NCBI RefSeq assembly: GCF_005862235.1
Contig: NZ_VCEK01000002.1
Coordinates: forward strand, 830,534 to 894,533
From: Saccharomonospora piscinae
GTDB lineage: Bacteria > Actinomycetota > Actinomycetes > Mycobacteriales > Pseudonocardiaceae
DNA: 64,000 nt
Direction of reading: 5' to 3'
Within the stretch, counting starts at the first letter, position 1, and every line of letters begins with the position of its first letter. Both the position numbers and the translations under genes were made by a program. The notes beneath the pieces were generated by a model. The model saw only the letters and a program-made list of their open reading frames with translations. It searched no databases and was not told the DNA's origin. Below, in pieces: positions 25,101 to 34,390 of this stretch.

Positions 25101-25106
25101 TACCGT
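25101..25106 (+). promoter_or_regulatory. -10 box of the rex operon
   Basis: TACCGT spaced 17 bases from TTGTGC, the left half of the Rex operator. The predicted leader is about 85 bases and contains ACAGGAG before the rex GTG. Confidence 0.6.
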
Positions 25107-25197
25107 AGTGCCATCGCCGCGCGAGCCCGGCTATCGAACACTACCGTGCCCGCTCGGTCAAGCATCGATTTTCCCCGACCGGTGACAGGAGTCCAGC

Positions 25198-26082
25198 GTG
25201 GTGGCACAGCGGGGCCGGCGCAACGGGTCTCCGGGGGCTCCAACAACTCCAGGAACCCGAGGAACTCCAGGAGCCCCGGCGTCCGCGAACCCCCGGCGAG
25301 GCGCACCCGTGCCACGGCGTGCCTCGGAGCTGGACACCGCGCCGACCGACGAGTTGCCCGTCGTGGCACCGCCCGCGGCGTCCGGCGCGGCCAGGGCGAT
25401 CCCTGAGGCCGCCGTCGCCCGGCTGGCCGTCTACCTGCGGGTGCTGTCGGCCATGGCGGAGCAGGGCTCCACGACGGTGTCCAGCGAGGAACTGTCGGCT
25501 GTCGCGGGGGTCAACTCGGCGAAACTGCGCAAGGACCTCTCCTACATCGGTTCCTACGGCACCAGGGGAGTGGGCTACGACGTCGCGGTCCTGGTGGGCC
25601 AGATCGAACGGACTCTGGGCCTGACGCGCCAGCACAAGGTCGCCGTCGTCGGAATCGGCAACCTCGGTCATGCGTTGGCCAACTACGGCGGCTTTCCCGG
25701 TCGCGGTTTTCCCGTCGAGGCCCTGTTCGACATCGACCCCGACCTGGTCGGCGTGCCGGTGGGCGGGGTGCCGGTGTCACACCTGGACGACATCCCCTCG
25801 GTGTGCGCGCAGCGGGGCATCTCCATCGGGGTCGTCGCGACGCCGCCGACCGCGGCGCAGTTGGTCTGCGACCGGCTGGTGGCGGGTGGAGTGCAGTGCA
25901 TCCTCAACTTCGCCCCCGCGGTGCTGCAGGTGCCCGAACATGTCGAGGTGCGAAAGGTCGACCTGGCTGTGGAGTTGCAGATCTTGTCCTTCCACGTGGC
26001 GCGGAGGGCGGACGGCGAGGGTGACGGTCAGGCCGCCGCGCCGAACGCCGGTCCCGCCGAGGGAGCGGTGGTGTCCTCATGA
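25198..26082 (+). CDS. rex: Redox-sensing transcriptional repressor Rex
   Basis: A 294-residue regulator that leaves DNA when NADH binds. A Pro/Gly/Ser-rich head of about 65 residues precedes the winged helix ([15 protein letters not shown] to [23 protein letters not shown]). The Rossmann domain follows, with [19 protein letters not shown] and FDIDPDLVG, then the C-terminal swapped helix [24 protein letters not shown] lies 7 bases before the GTG. It shares four bases with hemA. Operators at 25078 and 52087/52119 are its probable targets. Confidence 0.95.
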   Translation: MVAQRGRRNGSPGAPTTPGTRGTPGAPASANPRRGAPVPRRASELDTAPTDELPVVAPPAASGAARAIPEAAVARLAVYLRVLSAMAEQGSTTVSSEELSAVAGVNSAKLRKDLSYIGSYGTRGVGYDVAVLVGQIERTLGLTRQHKVAVVGIGNLGHALANYGGFPGRGFPVEALFDIDPDLVGVPVGGVPVSHLDDIPSVCAQRGISIGVVATPPTAAQLVCDRLVAGGVQCILNFAPAVLQVPEHVEVRKVDLAVELQILSFHVARRADGEGDGQAAAPNAGPAEGAVVSS

Positions 26083-27410
26083 GCATCCTGGCGATCGGCC
26101 TGTCCCACCGCACCGCCGACCTGACGACGCTGGAGCGGGCCGCCGTGCCCGCCGCCGAGGTCGGCAAGGTGCTGTACGAACTCCAGCAGGCCGACGACGT
26201 CTCCGAGGTCATGCTGCTGTCGACCTGCAACCGCATCGAGGTCTACGCCGTCGTGGAGACCTTCCACGGCGGGCTCGCCGGGATCGCCGACGTGCTGGCC
26301 CGGCAGGCCGGCATGGAACCGGCGCAGCTCTACGACCACGTCTACGTCCACTACGCGGGCGCGGCGGTGGAGCACGTGTACTCCGTGGCGTCGGGACTCG
26401 ACTCCATGGTCGTGGGCGAGACGCAGATCCTCGGCCAGGTCCGGTCGTCCTACGCGGTGGCGCGCGAGGCGGGCACCGTCGGCCGCACCCTGCACGAGCT
26501 GGTCCAGACCACCCTGCGGGTGGGCAAGCGCGTCCACAGCGAGACGGGCCTCGACCGGCTGGGCGCGTCGGTGGTCTCGGAGGCACTGGCCGCCGCGGGG
26601 GACCTCACGGGGCGCCGCGCGCTCGTCGTCGGTGCGGGTTCGATGGGCGCCCTGTCGGCGTCCCAGCTGCGCAAGAGCGGTGTCGCCGAGATCGCCGTGG
26701 TGAACCGCACCGCCGAGCGGGCGGCCCGCCTGGCGGAGTCGATCAGCGAGCAGGGAGTGGCGGCGCGGGCCGTGCCGATGGCCGAGCTGGCGGACGAGCT
26801 GGCGCTGGCCGACGTCGTCGTGGCCTGCACCGGTGCCAAGGTGGCGGTGCTCGGTACCGAGCACGTGGCCGCCCGGCCCGACCGGCCCGTGGTGATCTGC
26901 GACCTCGGCCTGCCGAGGGACGTGGAACACGCGGTCGGGGAGGTGCCCGGCGTCTCGCTGGTGGACCTGGAGACCGTGCGCAGGCGCATGAAGGAATCCG
27001 GAACCGCCACCACGGAGAAGCAGATCGCCAGGGCGTCGGGCATTGTGCTTGACGAGGTGCGCGCGTACCTGGCGGGCCAGCGCAGCGCGGCCGTCACGCC
27101 GACGGTGACGGCGCTGCGCAAGCGGGCCGCCGAGGTCGTCGACGCCGAGCTGCTGCGGCTCGACCGCAGGCTGCCCGGGATCGACGCCGAGGTGCGTGAC
27201 GAGCTGGGCCGCACGGTACGGAGGGTGGTGGACAAGTTGCTGCACTCCCCGACCGTGCGCGTCAAGCAACTCGCCGCGGAGAAGGCGGGCACCGACTACG
27301 CGAACGCGCTGCGCGAGTTGTTCGAACTCGACCCGCAGGCGCCCACGGCGGTGTCGAGTCCTTCGGCCGTGCTCCGCCCTGACCAGATCGACGGTGACCA
27401 CAGTGACTGA
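26079..27410 (+). CDS. hemA: Glutamyl-tRNA reductase HemA
   Basis: A 443-residue enzyme starting C5 tetrapyrrole synthesis: it reduces glutamyl-tRNA to glutamate-1-semialdehyde. The nucleophile is Cys50 in [28 protein letters not shown] and the NADPH motif [12 protein letters not shown] follow, with a C-terminal dimerisation helix. The ATG overlaps the rex stop (ATGA), so heme entry is directly coupled to Rex control. The product feeds HemL at 32442. Confidence 0.96.
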   Translation: MSILAIGLSHRTADLTTLERAAVPAAEVGKVLYELQQADDVSEVMLLSTCNRIEVYAVVETFHGGLAGIADVLARQAGMEPAQLYDHVYVHYAGAAVEHVYSVASGLDSMVVGETQILGQVRSSYAVAREAGTVGRTLHELVQTTLRVGKRVHSETGLDRLGASVVSEALAAAGDLTGRRALVVGAGSMGALSASQLRKSGVAEIAVVNRTAERAARLAESISEQGVAARAVPMAELADELALADVVVACTGAKVAVLGTEHVAARPDRPVVICDLGLPRDVEHAVGEVPGVSLVDLETVRRRMKESGTATTEKQIARASGIVLDEVRAYLAGQRSAAVTPTVTALRKRAAEVVDAELLRLDRRLPGIDAEVRDELGRTVRRVVDKLLHSPTVRVKQLAAEKAGTDYANALRELFELDPQAPTAVSSPSAVLRPDQIDGDHSD

Positions 27411-28368
27411 CTCCCGGCCCGGAACCACGTCCGGCAGGACCATCCGTATCGGCACGCGGGCCAGCAAGCTCGCGATGGCGCAGAGCGGCACGATCGCGGC
27501 GATGCTGGAGGCCGCGGGGCAGCCGGTCGAACTGGTGCCCGTGTCGACCCCTGGCGACCGGTCGTCCGCGCCGATCGCCGAGATCGGGGTCGGCGTGTTC
27601 ACCTCGGCGGTGCGGGACGCGCTGCTCGACGGCAGGGTCGACGTCGCTGTGCACTCGCACAAGGACCTGCCCACCGCCGCCGAGCCCGGCATCGTGCTCG
27701 CCGCCGTGCCGGTGCGGGAGGACCCGAGGGACGCGCTCGTGGCGCGCGACGGCCTCGCGCTCGGCGAGCTGCCACCCGGCTCGACGGTGGGCACCGGCTC
27801 CCCGCGCCGCATGACGCAGTTGCGGGCGCTCGGGCTCGGGCTGAACGTCGTGCCGATCCGTGGCAACATCGACACCCGGATCGGCAAGGTCACGTCGGGC
27901 GAGCTCGATGCGGTCGTGCTGGCCAGGGCGGGACTGTCCAGGGTGGGCAGGCTCGGTGAGATCACCGAAACGCTCGACCCGATCCAGGTGCTGCCCGCAC
28001 CGGCTCAGGGAGCACTCGCCGTCGAGACCCGCGTCGACGACGTGGACACCGAACACCTGCTGCAGTCCATCGTGGACGACGAGGCGACACGGGTCGCCGT
28101 GACGGCCGAGCGGGCGCTGCTTGCGGCGCTCGAAGCGGGCTGCAGCGCACCCGTGGGCGCACTCGCCGAGGTCGTCGAGGATCTGACCGGTGAAGGCGCC
28201 GTGATCGAGCGCCTCTCGCTGAGGGGGGTCGCCGCCACCGGGACGGAGGGCGACGCCGTGCAGATCCTGCGGGCCTCGGCGATCGCCGACAAGCACGAGG
28301 CCGAAGGGCTGGGCCGCAGACTGGCCGCCGAGCTGCTCGACCTCGGCGCAGGCGCCCTGTCGCGCTGA
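27403..28368 (+). CDS. hemC: Porphobilinogen deaminase HemC
   Basis: A 321-residue enzyme that joins four porphobilinogens to hydroxymethylbilane. [14 protein letters not shown] opens the fold; [19 protein letters not shown] and [12 protein letters not shown] carry the substrate arginines and catalytic Asp. The dipyrromethane-cofactor Cys is about residue 247 (EAGCSAPVG). Two overlapping starts exist: GTG 27403 has GGTGA 5 bases upstream and is preferred over GTG 27394. Either overlaps hemA. Confidence 0.94.
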   Translation: MTDSRPGTTSGRTIRIGTRASKLAMAQSGTIAAMLEAAGQPVELVPVSTPGDRSSAPIAEIGVGVFTSAVRDALLDGRVDVAVHSHKDLPTAAEPGIVLAAVPVREDPRDALVARDGLALGELPPGSTVGTGSPRRMTQLRALGLGLNVVPIRGNIDTRIGKVTSGELDAVVLARAGLSRVGRLGEITETLDPIQVLPAPAQGALAVETRVDDVDTEHLLQSIVDDEATRVAVTAERALLAALEAGCSAPVGALAEVVEDLTGEGAVIERLSLRGVAATGTEGDAVQILRASAIADKHEAEGLGRRLAAELLDLGAGALSR

Positions 28369-28399
28369 CATCCGGAAGAACCGCGCAAGAACGAATGGC

Positions 28400-28420
28400 C
28401 GACCGTGGCGATCACGGTCG
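28400..28420 (+). other. Hairpin in the hemC-hemD gap
   Basis: CGACCGTG and CACGGTCG form a perfect 8-base stem with a 5-base loop, ending 7 bases before the GAGGAGAG ribosome binding site of hemD. It could slow ribosomes or stabilise the message; no T-run follows. Confidence 0.4.
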
Positions 28421-28441
28421 ACGACGAGGAGAGACGACGTC

Positions 28442-29977
28442 ATGACCCGCGCACGCAAAACCACGGGCCGTGTCGCTTTCGTGGGCTCGGGCCCGGGGGA
28501 CGCCGGACTGGTGACGGTCCGCGCCCAGGAGCTGCTCGCGAAGGCCGACCTGGTGGTCACCGACCCCGATGTGCCCGCCGGTGTGCTCGCCTTCGCCGGG
28601 GCCAACGCCGAGGTCCGGCCCGCGGTCGGCGAGCCAGGTGACGTGGCCAGGGACCTGTCCACCGAGGCCAAGGCAGGCAGGCTCGTGCTGCGGCTGACCG
28701 CAGGTGATCCACTCACGCAGCAGGCCGTGGTCGCCGAGGTCAACGCCGTGTCGCGCACGAGCGCGGTGTTCGACGTGATCCCCGGCGTTTCGGCGGGGAC
28801 GGCGGTGCCCGCCTACGCGGGTGTGGCGCTCGGAGCCGTGCATGCCGAGGTCGACCTGCGCTCCGGTGAGGTGGACTGGGCGGGCCTGGCGGCCACGCCG
28901 GGCCCCATCGTGCTGCACGCCACGTCGAGCCACCTCGCCGAGGCCGCGTCGGCCCTGGTCGAGCACGGAATCTCCGCGCAGACCCCGGTGGCGGTGACCT
29001 CGAACGGCACCATCAACACCCAGCGCACGCTGGACTCCACCCTGGCCTCGCTCGCGGCCGACGCCGGTGAGCTGGTCGGTCCGCTGGTGGTGAGCATCGG
29101 CGACGCCGTGAGCAATCGGCAGAAGCTCTCGTGGTGGGAGTCGCGCGCGCTGTACGGGTGGAAGGTGCTCGTCCCGCGCACGAAGGAGCAGGCGGGTGAC
29201 ATGGCCGACCGGCTCCGCAGCCACGGTGCGACCTCGCACGAGGTGCCCACGATCTCGGTCGAGCCGCCCCGGAGCCCCGCGCAGATGGAGCGCGCGGTGA
29301 AGGGCCTCGTCGACGGTCGTTACCAGTGGATCGTGTTCACCTCGGCCAACGCCGTGCGCGCGGTGTGGGAGAAGTTCGGCGAGTTCGGGCTCGACGCCAG
29401 GGCGTTCTCCGGTGTGAAGATCGCCTGCGTCGGCGAGTCCACGGCGGACAAGGTGCGCTCGTTCGGGATCATCCCGGAGCTGGTGCCGAAGGACGAGCAG
29501 TCGAGCGAGGGGCTGCTGGAGGAGTTCCCGCCGTTCGACGACATCCTCGACCCGGTGAACCGGGTGCTGCTGCCGAGGGCGGACATCGCCACGGAGACGC
29601 TGTCGGCCGGGTTGCAGGACCGTGGCTGGGAGGTCGACGACGTCACCGCCTACCGCACGGTGCGGGCCGCGCCTCCGCCCGCCGAGACCCGCGAGATGAT
29701 CAAGACGGGCGGGTTCGACGCGGTGTGCTTCACGTCGTCGTCCACGGTGCGCAACCTCGTCGGCATCGCGGGCAAGCCGCACGCCCGCACGCTCGTGGCG
29801 TGCATCGGGCCGAAGACGGCCGAGACGGCCACCGAGTTCGGGCTGCGCGTTGACGTGCAGCCGGACAAGCCCAACGCCGTGACGCTGGTGGACGCGCTGG
29901 CCGAGCACGCGGCCAAGCTGCGCGCCGAGGGCGCGCTTCCCCCGCCCCGCAAGGCCAAGCGCACCCGCCGTTCCTGA
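28442..29977 (+). CDS. hemD: Uroporphyrinogen-III synthase fused to a degenerate SUMT (CobA-like) domain
   Basis: A 511-residue two-domain protein. Residues 1-240 are a tetrapyrrole-methylase fold opening with VAFVGSGPGDAGLVTVRA. The usual catalytic RLKGGDP is RLTAGDP and the VTHR loop is missing, so methylation of uroporphyrinogen-III may be weak or lost. Residues 255-500 are uroporphyrinogen-III synthase (WKVLVPRTKEQAGDMADRL, FTSANAVRAVWEKF, FTSSSTVRNLVG). It follows hemC with GAGGAGAG before the ATG. The fusion is normal for actinobacteria. Confidence 0.92.
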   Translation: MTRARKTTGRVAFVGSGPGDAGLVTVRAQELLAKADLVVTDPDVPAGVLAFAGANAEVRPAVGEPGDVARDLSTEAKAGRLVLRLTAGDPLTQQAVVAEVNAVSRTSAVFDVIPGVSAGTAVPAYAGVALGAVHAEVDLRSGEVDWAGLAATPGPIVLHATSSHLAEAASALVEHGISAQTPVAVTSNGTINTQRTLDSTLASLAADAGELVGPLVVSIGDAVSNRQKLSWWESRALYGWKVLVPRTKEQAGDMADRLRSHGATSHEVPTISVEPPRSPAQMERAVKGLVDGRYQWIVFTSANAVRAVWEKFGEFGLDARAFSGVKIACVGESTADKVRSFGIIPELVPKDEQSSEGLLEEFPPFDDILDPVNRVLLPRADIATETLSAGLQDRGWEVDDVTAYRTVRAAPPPAETREMIKTGGFDAVCFTSSSTVRNLVGIAGKPHARTLVACIGPKTAETATEFGLRVDVQPDKPNAVTLVDALAEHAAKLRAEGALPPPRKAKRTRRS

Positions 29978-29993
29978 GCGGGTCGCCGGTGCC

Positions 29994-30040
29994 GCGAAGG
30001 CCACCCTCACTGCGTGAGACGCGGCGAGGGTGGCCTTCGC
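29994..30040. repeat. Palindromic intergenic repeat, copy B
   Basis: GCGAAGGCCACCCTC (29994-30008) and its perfect complement (30026-30040) enclose a 17-base loop with GCGTGAGACGC. A second segment GCGTCTCACGC (30042-30052) just outside the stem is the exact complement of that loop core. Related to copy A at 5181-5227. It sits between hemD and the hemB promoter and could end hemD transcription. Confidence 0.75.
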
Positions 30041-30055
30041 TGCGTCTCACGCGGC

Positions 30056-30061
30056 TAGGCT
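30056..30061 (+). promoter_or_regulatory. -10 box of hemB, leaderless
   Basis: TAGGCT, 6 bases before the GTG at 30068; it begins two bases after the palindromic repeat ends. Confidence 0.55.
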
Positions 30062-30067
30062 GGCGGG

Positions 30068-31039
30068 GTGTTTCCCGAGTATCGGCCCCGTCGGTTACGC
30101 ACCACGCCCGCCATGCGCAGGCTGGTGAGTGAGACCACGCTGCGCCCGCGACAGCTGATCCTGCCCCTGTTCGTCGCCGAGGGGGCCGAGCGGCCCCGCC
30201 CGATCTCCAGCATGCCCGGGGTGGTGCAGCACACGCGCGACTCGTTGCGCCAGGCGGCGGCCGACGCCGTCGCGGCGGGGGTCGGCGGCCTGATGCTGTT
30301 CGGCGTGCCCGAGACCCGCGACGCCGTCGGCAGCGGCGCCACCGACGAGAACGGTGTGCTCAACGTGGCGCTGCGGGACCTGCGCAAGGACCTCGGCGAC
30401 GACACGGTGCTGATGGCCGACACGTGCCTCGACGAGTTCACCGACCACGGCCACTGCGGGGTGCTCGACTCGGCGGGAGTGGTCGACAACGACGCCACCC
30501 TCGACCGGTACGCCGACATGGCACTGGCGCAGGCCGAGGCGGGCGCCCACGTGCTCGGCCCGAGCGGCATGATGGACGGCCAGGTCGGGGTCATCCGGCG
30601 CGCGCTGGACGGCGCGGGACACACCGATACCGGGATCCTGGCCTACTCCGCGAAGTACGCGAGCGCCTTCTACGGGCCCTTCCGCGAGGCCGTGGACTCG
30701 CAGCTCACCGGCGACCGCAACAGCTACCAGCAGGACCCGGGCAACGCCAGGGAGGCGTTGCGCGAGATCGAACTGGACGTCGCCGAGGGTGCCGACGCGG
30801 TGATGGTCAAACCCGCGCTCGCCTATCTCGACGTCGTGCGGGCGGCGGCCGAGACCTCACCGGTGCCGGTGGCGGCCTACAACATCTCCGGCGAGTACGC
30901 GATGGTCGAGGGCGCGGCGGCCCAGGGGTGGGTCGAGCGGGAGCGCACGATTCTTGAGGTGCTGACCTCGATCCGCAGGGCGGGGGCCGACCTGGTGCTG
31001 ACCTACTGGGCCGCTGAGGCGGCGGCCTGGCTGGACTAG
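30068..31039 (+). CDS. hemB: Delta-aminolevulinic acid dehydratase HemB
   Basis: A 323-residue enzyme condensing two aminolevulinates to porphobilinogen. The Schiff-base lysines are Lys196 (AYSAKYAS) and Lys248 ([10 protein letters not shown]). The metal loop is [14 protein letters not shown]: two of the three cysteines of zinc enzymes remain and the middle one is Asp, so metal use may be mixed. It has its own leaderless promoter, separating it from the Rex-controlled hemACD part. Confidence 0.95.
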   Translation: MFPEYRPRRLRTTPAMRRLVSETTLRPRQLILPLFVAEGAERPRPISSMPGVVQHTRDSLRQAAADAVAAGVGGLMLFGVPETRDAVGSGATDENGVLNVALRDLRKDLGDDTVLMADTCLDEFTDHGHCGVLDSAGVVDNDATLDRYADMALAQAEAGAHVLGPSGMMDGQVGVIRRALDGAGHTDTGILAYSAKYASAFYGPFREAVDSQLTGDRNSYQQDPGNAREALREIELDVAEGADAVMVKPALAYLDVVRAAAETSPVPVAAYNISGEYAMVEGAAAQGWVERERTILEVLTSIRRAGADLVLTYWAAEAAAWLD

Positions 31040-31042
31040 AGT
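31037..31042 (+). promoter_or_regulatory. -10 box using the hemB stop codon
   Basis: TAGAGT; its first three bases are the hemB TAG stop. It lies 7 bases before the GTG at 31050. Confidence 0.5.
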
Positions 31043-31049
31043 CGGCACC

Positions 31050-31607
31050 GTGACTGAGTCAGGCGAACCGGACGGCACGCCCGAGCGTCGCGAGTCGGAC
31101 GAGCAACGTCGTGCGAAGGGGCTGCCCCCCGAGCCCAGCATGCCGGGGGCGGCGCGGGACCGTGGCAGGCCACCGACACCGGTGTCGGTGTCGTTCTGGC
31201 TGTACGTGCTCGCCGGGTTGGTGCTGGTGGCCGCGTTCGGCTTCACGCTCACCCAGCAGGAGGACGTCTCCGAGGCGTTGATCGACCTCAACACCACCGA
31301 CGGTCTCGACGAGGAGCAGATCCGTTCGGGTGTCACCACGTTGCTGTGGACCCTGTTCGTCGGCGCCGTGGCGTTCGCGGTGATGTTCGCGCTGTTCGGG
31401 TGGAAGGCCAGGGAGGGCACGCGGTCGGCGCGCACGACGCTGACCGTGCTGGCGGCGATCACCCTGCTGCTCCAGGTGCTGCTGTTCCCGACGAGCCTGC
31501 CGATGCTGGCCGCCTCGTTCCTGGCGGTGGTGGCGACCGCGCTGCTGTATCTGCCGAGTGTGGCCCACTACTTCCCCAGGGCGACGGGCGGAGGATCGCG
31601 GCGCTGA
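31050..31607 (+). CDS. Four-helix membrane protein (Rv0513-like)
   Basis: A 185-residue protein with a charged cytoplasmic head of about 45 residues, followed by hydrophobic stretches near 46-66, 93-115, 123-141 and 145-165. The tail ends GGGSRR. No catalytic motif is seen. The position after hemB matches Rv0513. The GTG lacks a Shine-Dalgarno sequence and follows a -10 box. The next gene overlaps its last codons. Function unknown. Confidence 0.8.
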   Translation: MTESGEPDGTPERRESDEQRRAKGLPPEPSMPGAARDRGRPPTPVSVSFWLYVLAGLVLVAAFGFTLTQQEDVSEALIDLNTTDGLDEEQIRSGVTTLLWTLFVGAVAFAVMFALFGWKAREGTRSARTTLTVLAAITLLLQVLLFPTSLPMLAASFLAVVATALLYLPSVAHYFPRATGGGSRR

Positions 31608-32050
31608 GCGAGTCGACCGACGTCCGCTACCACGAGCCCGGTGCGAGCGGCTGGGCCCTCACCTGGGGCCCGCTGTTCGCGTTGCTCGGCTACGGGGGCG
31701 AACTGCTGGCGGGTGGCCCCACGACTCCGCTGCTGTGGCTGCTGACCGGGGCCGGGCTGGGGGCGCTGTCGGCGCTGTGGGTGTACGCGCGACGCCGCTT
31801 CCTCCGCGTCCGCCTCACTCCGGCCGAGTTGTGGCAGGGCACCGAGTGCCTGCCGCTGGACCGGGTGGCCGGGCTGGACGAGACCGAGGCGCCGTTCGGG
31901 ACGCGCGTGCTGGGCGGCGGCCTGAGCGCGCCCCGCCGCTACGCCGAGGTCGCGCTGCGGCTGGACGACGACTCGGTCGTCGTGGCGTGGGCCAAGGACG
32001 GGCGGGCCCTGCGGGAGGCGCTGCGTGCCGTCCTGCGAGATCGGGCATGA
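31604..32050 (+). CDS. Two-helix membrane protein with probable CTG start
   Basis: A 148-residue protein with two N-terminal membrane helices (about 17-36 and 42-60), then a soluble beta-rich part: LRVRLTPAELWQGTECLPLDRVAGLDETEAP and RYAEVALRLDDDSVVVAWAKDGRALREAL. The layout recalls DUF3093 proteins, though I cannot confirm that family. No ATG, GTG or TTG is in frame near the expected start. CTG at 31604 lies 8 bases after GGAGGA and overlaps the upstream stop as CTGA, so it is the best start. Confidence 0.65.
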   Translation: MSESTDVRYHEPGASGWALTWGPLFALLGYGGELLAGGPTTPLLWLLTGAGLGALSALWVYARRRFLRVRLTPAELWQGTECLPLDRVAGLDETEAPFGTRVLGGGLSAPRRYAEVALRLDDDSVVVAWAKDGRALREALRAVLRDRA

Positions 32051-32063
32051 GAAACTGCCCGCC

Positions 32064-32417
32064 GTGACCGACGTCCCGCCCGCCCCGCCCGCGACCACCC
32101 GCGGCCAGGACCGGCTGCACCAGCCGCTGCGACTGGTCGTGGCCGTGGTGGAACTGCTGCTGGCCGCCGTGGCGGGCTGGGCCGCCACCCGGTGCTGGGA
32201 CCTCGCTGTCGCCCCTCTCACGGTGCGCAGCGACGATGGCGCCACGCTGGTGTCCCGGGTGTACGAGGGCAACTGGGTGGGGTTGGCGTTCCTGCTCGCG
32301 GCCGTCGCCGGGGTGCTGCTGGTGGACGCTGCGCGACAGAGCGTGCTCGGAGTGCGCACACGGCGGCGGCGAAGGCGACGTGCGTCTCGCGGGACGCGGG
32401 CAGCCGACGCGCGGTGA
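32064..32417 (+). CDS. Small two-helix membrane protein with Arg-rich tail
   Basis: A 117-residue protein with helices near 23-43 and 72-90 and a highly basic end (RTRRRRRRRASRGTR). GAAACT seven bases before the GTG is a weak leaderless -10. The DNA for the Arg-rich tail (GGCGAAGGCGAC then TGCGTCTCGCGG) resembles the palindromic repeat seen at 5181 and 29994, so the tail may derive from such an element. Function unknown. Confidence 0.65.
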   Translation: MTDVPPAPPATTRGQDRLHQPLRLVVAVVELLLAAVAGWAATRCWDLAVAPLTVRSDDGATLVSRVYEGNWVGLAFLLAAVAGVLLVDAARQSVLGVRTRRRRRRRASRGTRAADAR

Positions 32418-32441
32418 CGTGTCTTTGCGAGACTGGCGGAT

Positions 32442-33746
32442 GTGACAGGAGCAGTCGAGCAGTCCAAGTCCTGGTTCGAGCGCGCCACGGCGGCCACGCC
32501 GGGCGGCGTGAACTCTCCGGTGCGGGCCTTCGCGGCGGTCGGCGGTACCCCGCGGTTCATGGTGCGCGGTGAGGGAGCGTACCTGTGGGACGCCGATGGC
32601 AGCCGCTACGTCGACCTGGTGTCGTCGTGGGGGCCGATGATCCTGGGTCACGCGCATCCCGAGGTGGTGCGGGCGGCGCGGGACGCGGCGTCGTCGGGGC
32701 TGTCCTTCGGCACCCCGACCACCGGTGAGGTCGAACTCGCCGAGGAGATCATCCGGCGGGTGGAGCCGGTGGAGCAGGTGCGCCTGGTGAACTCCGGCAC
32801 CGAGGCCACGATGAGCGCCATCCGGCTGGCCCGCGGATTCACCGGCCGCAGCAAGATCATCAAGTTCGCCGGGTGCTACCACGGCCACGTCGACGCCCTG
32901 CTGGCGCAGGCGGGCTCGGGGGTGGCCACGCTGGGCCTGCCGACGACTCCGGGGGTCACCGGAGCCTCGGCGGCCGACACGCTGGTGCTGCCGTACAACG
33001 ACATCGAGGCCGTGCGGGCGGCGTTCGCCGACAACCCCGGCTCGATCGCCGCGGTGATCACCGAGGCGGCGGCGGGCAACATGGGTGCCGTCGCTCCCCA
33101 CGACGGCTTCAACGCCGCACTGCGCGACCTCGCGCACGAGAACGGCGCGCTGCTGATCATGGACGAGGTGATGACCGGCTTCCGGGTCTCGGCCGCGGGC
33201 TGGTACGGCCGCGAGGGAGTGGCAGGCGACCTCTACACCTTCGGCAAGGTCATGTCCGGCGGGCTGCCCGCCGCCGCGTTCGGGGGCAGGGCGGACGTCA
33301 TGGAGCGGCTCGCCCCGACCGGACCCGTGTACCAGGCCGGCACGCTGTCGGGAAACCCCGTCGCCGTGGCCGCGGGGCTGACCACGTTGCGCCTGGCCGA
33401 CGACGCCACCTACCGCGCGCTGGACACCCACGCGCGGCGGCTCGGCGACCTGCTGGGGCGGGCGCTGTCCGCCGAGGGCGTCGCGCACACCGTCGCGTAC
33501 GCGGGCAACCTCGTCAGCGTGTTCTTCACCGAGAACCCGGTGACCGACTACGCCGGTGCGGCGGCGGCACAGACCTGGCGGTTCGCGCCGTTCTTCCACG
33601 CCCTGCTGGCCGCGGGCATCTACCCGCCGCCGAGCGCGTTCGAGGCGTGGTTCGTCAACGCGGCGATGGACGACGCCGCGTTCGAGGCCATCGAGGCGGC
33701 ACTGCCCGCGGCGGCGCGGGCCGCGGCGGCGGCGGAGCGGCCGTGA
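32442..33746 (+). CDS. hemL: Glutamate-1-semialdehyde 2,1-aminomutase HemL
   Basis: A 434-residue PLP enzyme making 5-aminolevulinate from the HemA product. [16 protein letters not shown] and [17 protein letters not shown] bind cofactor; [10 protein letters not shown] carries the Asp, and [12 protein letters not shown] the Schiff-base Lys269. The gene is separate from hemACDB but within 5 kb. Start at GTG 32442; GAGACT lies 7 bases upstream. The phosphatase gene overlaps the stop. Confidence 0.96.
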   Translation: MTGAVEQSKSWFERATAATPGGVNSPVRAFAAVGGTPRFMVRGEGAYLWDADGSRYVDLVSSWGPMILGHAHPEVVRAARDAASSGLSFGTPTTGEVELAEEIIRRVEPVEQVRLVNSGTEATMSAIRLARGFTGRSKIIKFAGCYHGHVDALLAQAGSGVATLGLPTTPGVTGASAADTLVLPYNDIEAVRAAFADNPGSIAAVITEAAAGNMGAVAPHDGFNAALRDLAHENGALLIMDEVMTGFRVSAAGWYGREGVAGDLYTFGKVMSGGLPAAAFGGRADVMERLAPTGPVYQAGTLSGNPVAVAAGLTTLRLADDATYRALDTHARRLGDLLGRALSAEGVAHTVAYAGNLVSVFFTENPVTDYAGAAAAQTWRFAPFFHALLAAGIYPPPSAFEAWFVNAAMDDAAFEAIEAALPAAARAAAAAERP

Positions 33747-34390
33747 GTTCCGTACGCAGAGGTACCCGGACCGTCGTCCACCTGTTGCGGCACGGCGAGG
33801 TACACAACCCGGAGGGCGTTCTCTACGGCAGGATGCCGGGCTACCGGCTGTCCGAACGCGGGCGGCAGCAGGCCCTGCTGGTCGCGCAGGAACTGTCGTC
33901 GCATGCGCTGACCCACGTCGTGTCCTCGCCGCTGGAACGGGCGCAGGAGACCGCGGCGCCCATCGCCGCGGCCCACCGGCTCGACGTGGCCACCGACGAG
34001 CGGCTGATCGAGGCCGACAACCAGTTCGAGGGACTGAAGGTCAGCGTCGGTGACGGGGCGCTGCGGCAGCCGAGGCACTGGTCCAAGCTGCACAACCCCG
34101 CGCTGCCGTCGTGGGGCGAGCCCTATCTGGAGATCGCCCACCGCATGCTGGGCGCCGTCCACGCCGCCCGCGCCGCCGCCGAGGGCCACGAGGCGCTGTG
34201 CGTGTCGCACCAGCTTCCCGTCTGGACGCTGCGCCGGTACCTGGAGGGCAGGCGGCTGTGGCATGACCCGAGGAGGCGGCAGTGCTCACTGGCGTCGCTG
34301 ACCAGCCTGGTGTTCGCCGACGAGCAACTCGTCGACGTCGTGTACACCGAGCCCGCCGGCTCCACCGATCCCCGGGTGACCGGCGCATGA
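33743..34390 (+). CDS. Histidine phosphatase family protein (Rv0525-like)
   Basis: A 215-residue branch-1 histidine phosphatase with [27 protein letters not shown] (catalytic His in RHG) and a second histidine in [16 protein letters not shown]. It lacks the inserts of phosphoglycerate mutase, so it is a general phosphatase. GTGA overlap with hemL and ATGA overlap with the next gene place it in the hemL-ccs operon. Substrate unknown. Confidence 0.87.
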   Translation: MSSVRRGTRTVVHLLRHGEVHNPEGVLYGRMPGYRLSERGRQQALLVAQELSSHALTHVVSSPLERAQETAAPIAAAHRLDVATDERLIEADNQFEGLKVSVGDGALRQPRHWSKLHNPALPSWGEPYLEIAHRMLGAVHAARAAAEGHEALCVSHQLPVWTLRRYLEGRRLWHDPRRRQCSLASLTSLVFADEQLVDVVYTEPAGSTDPRVTGA

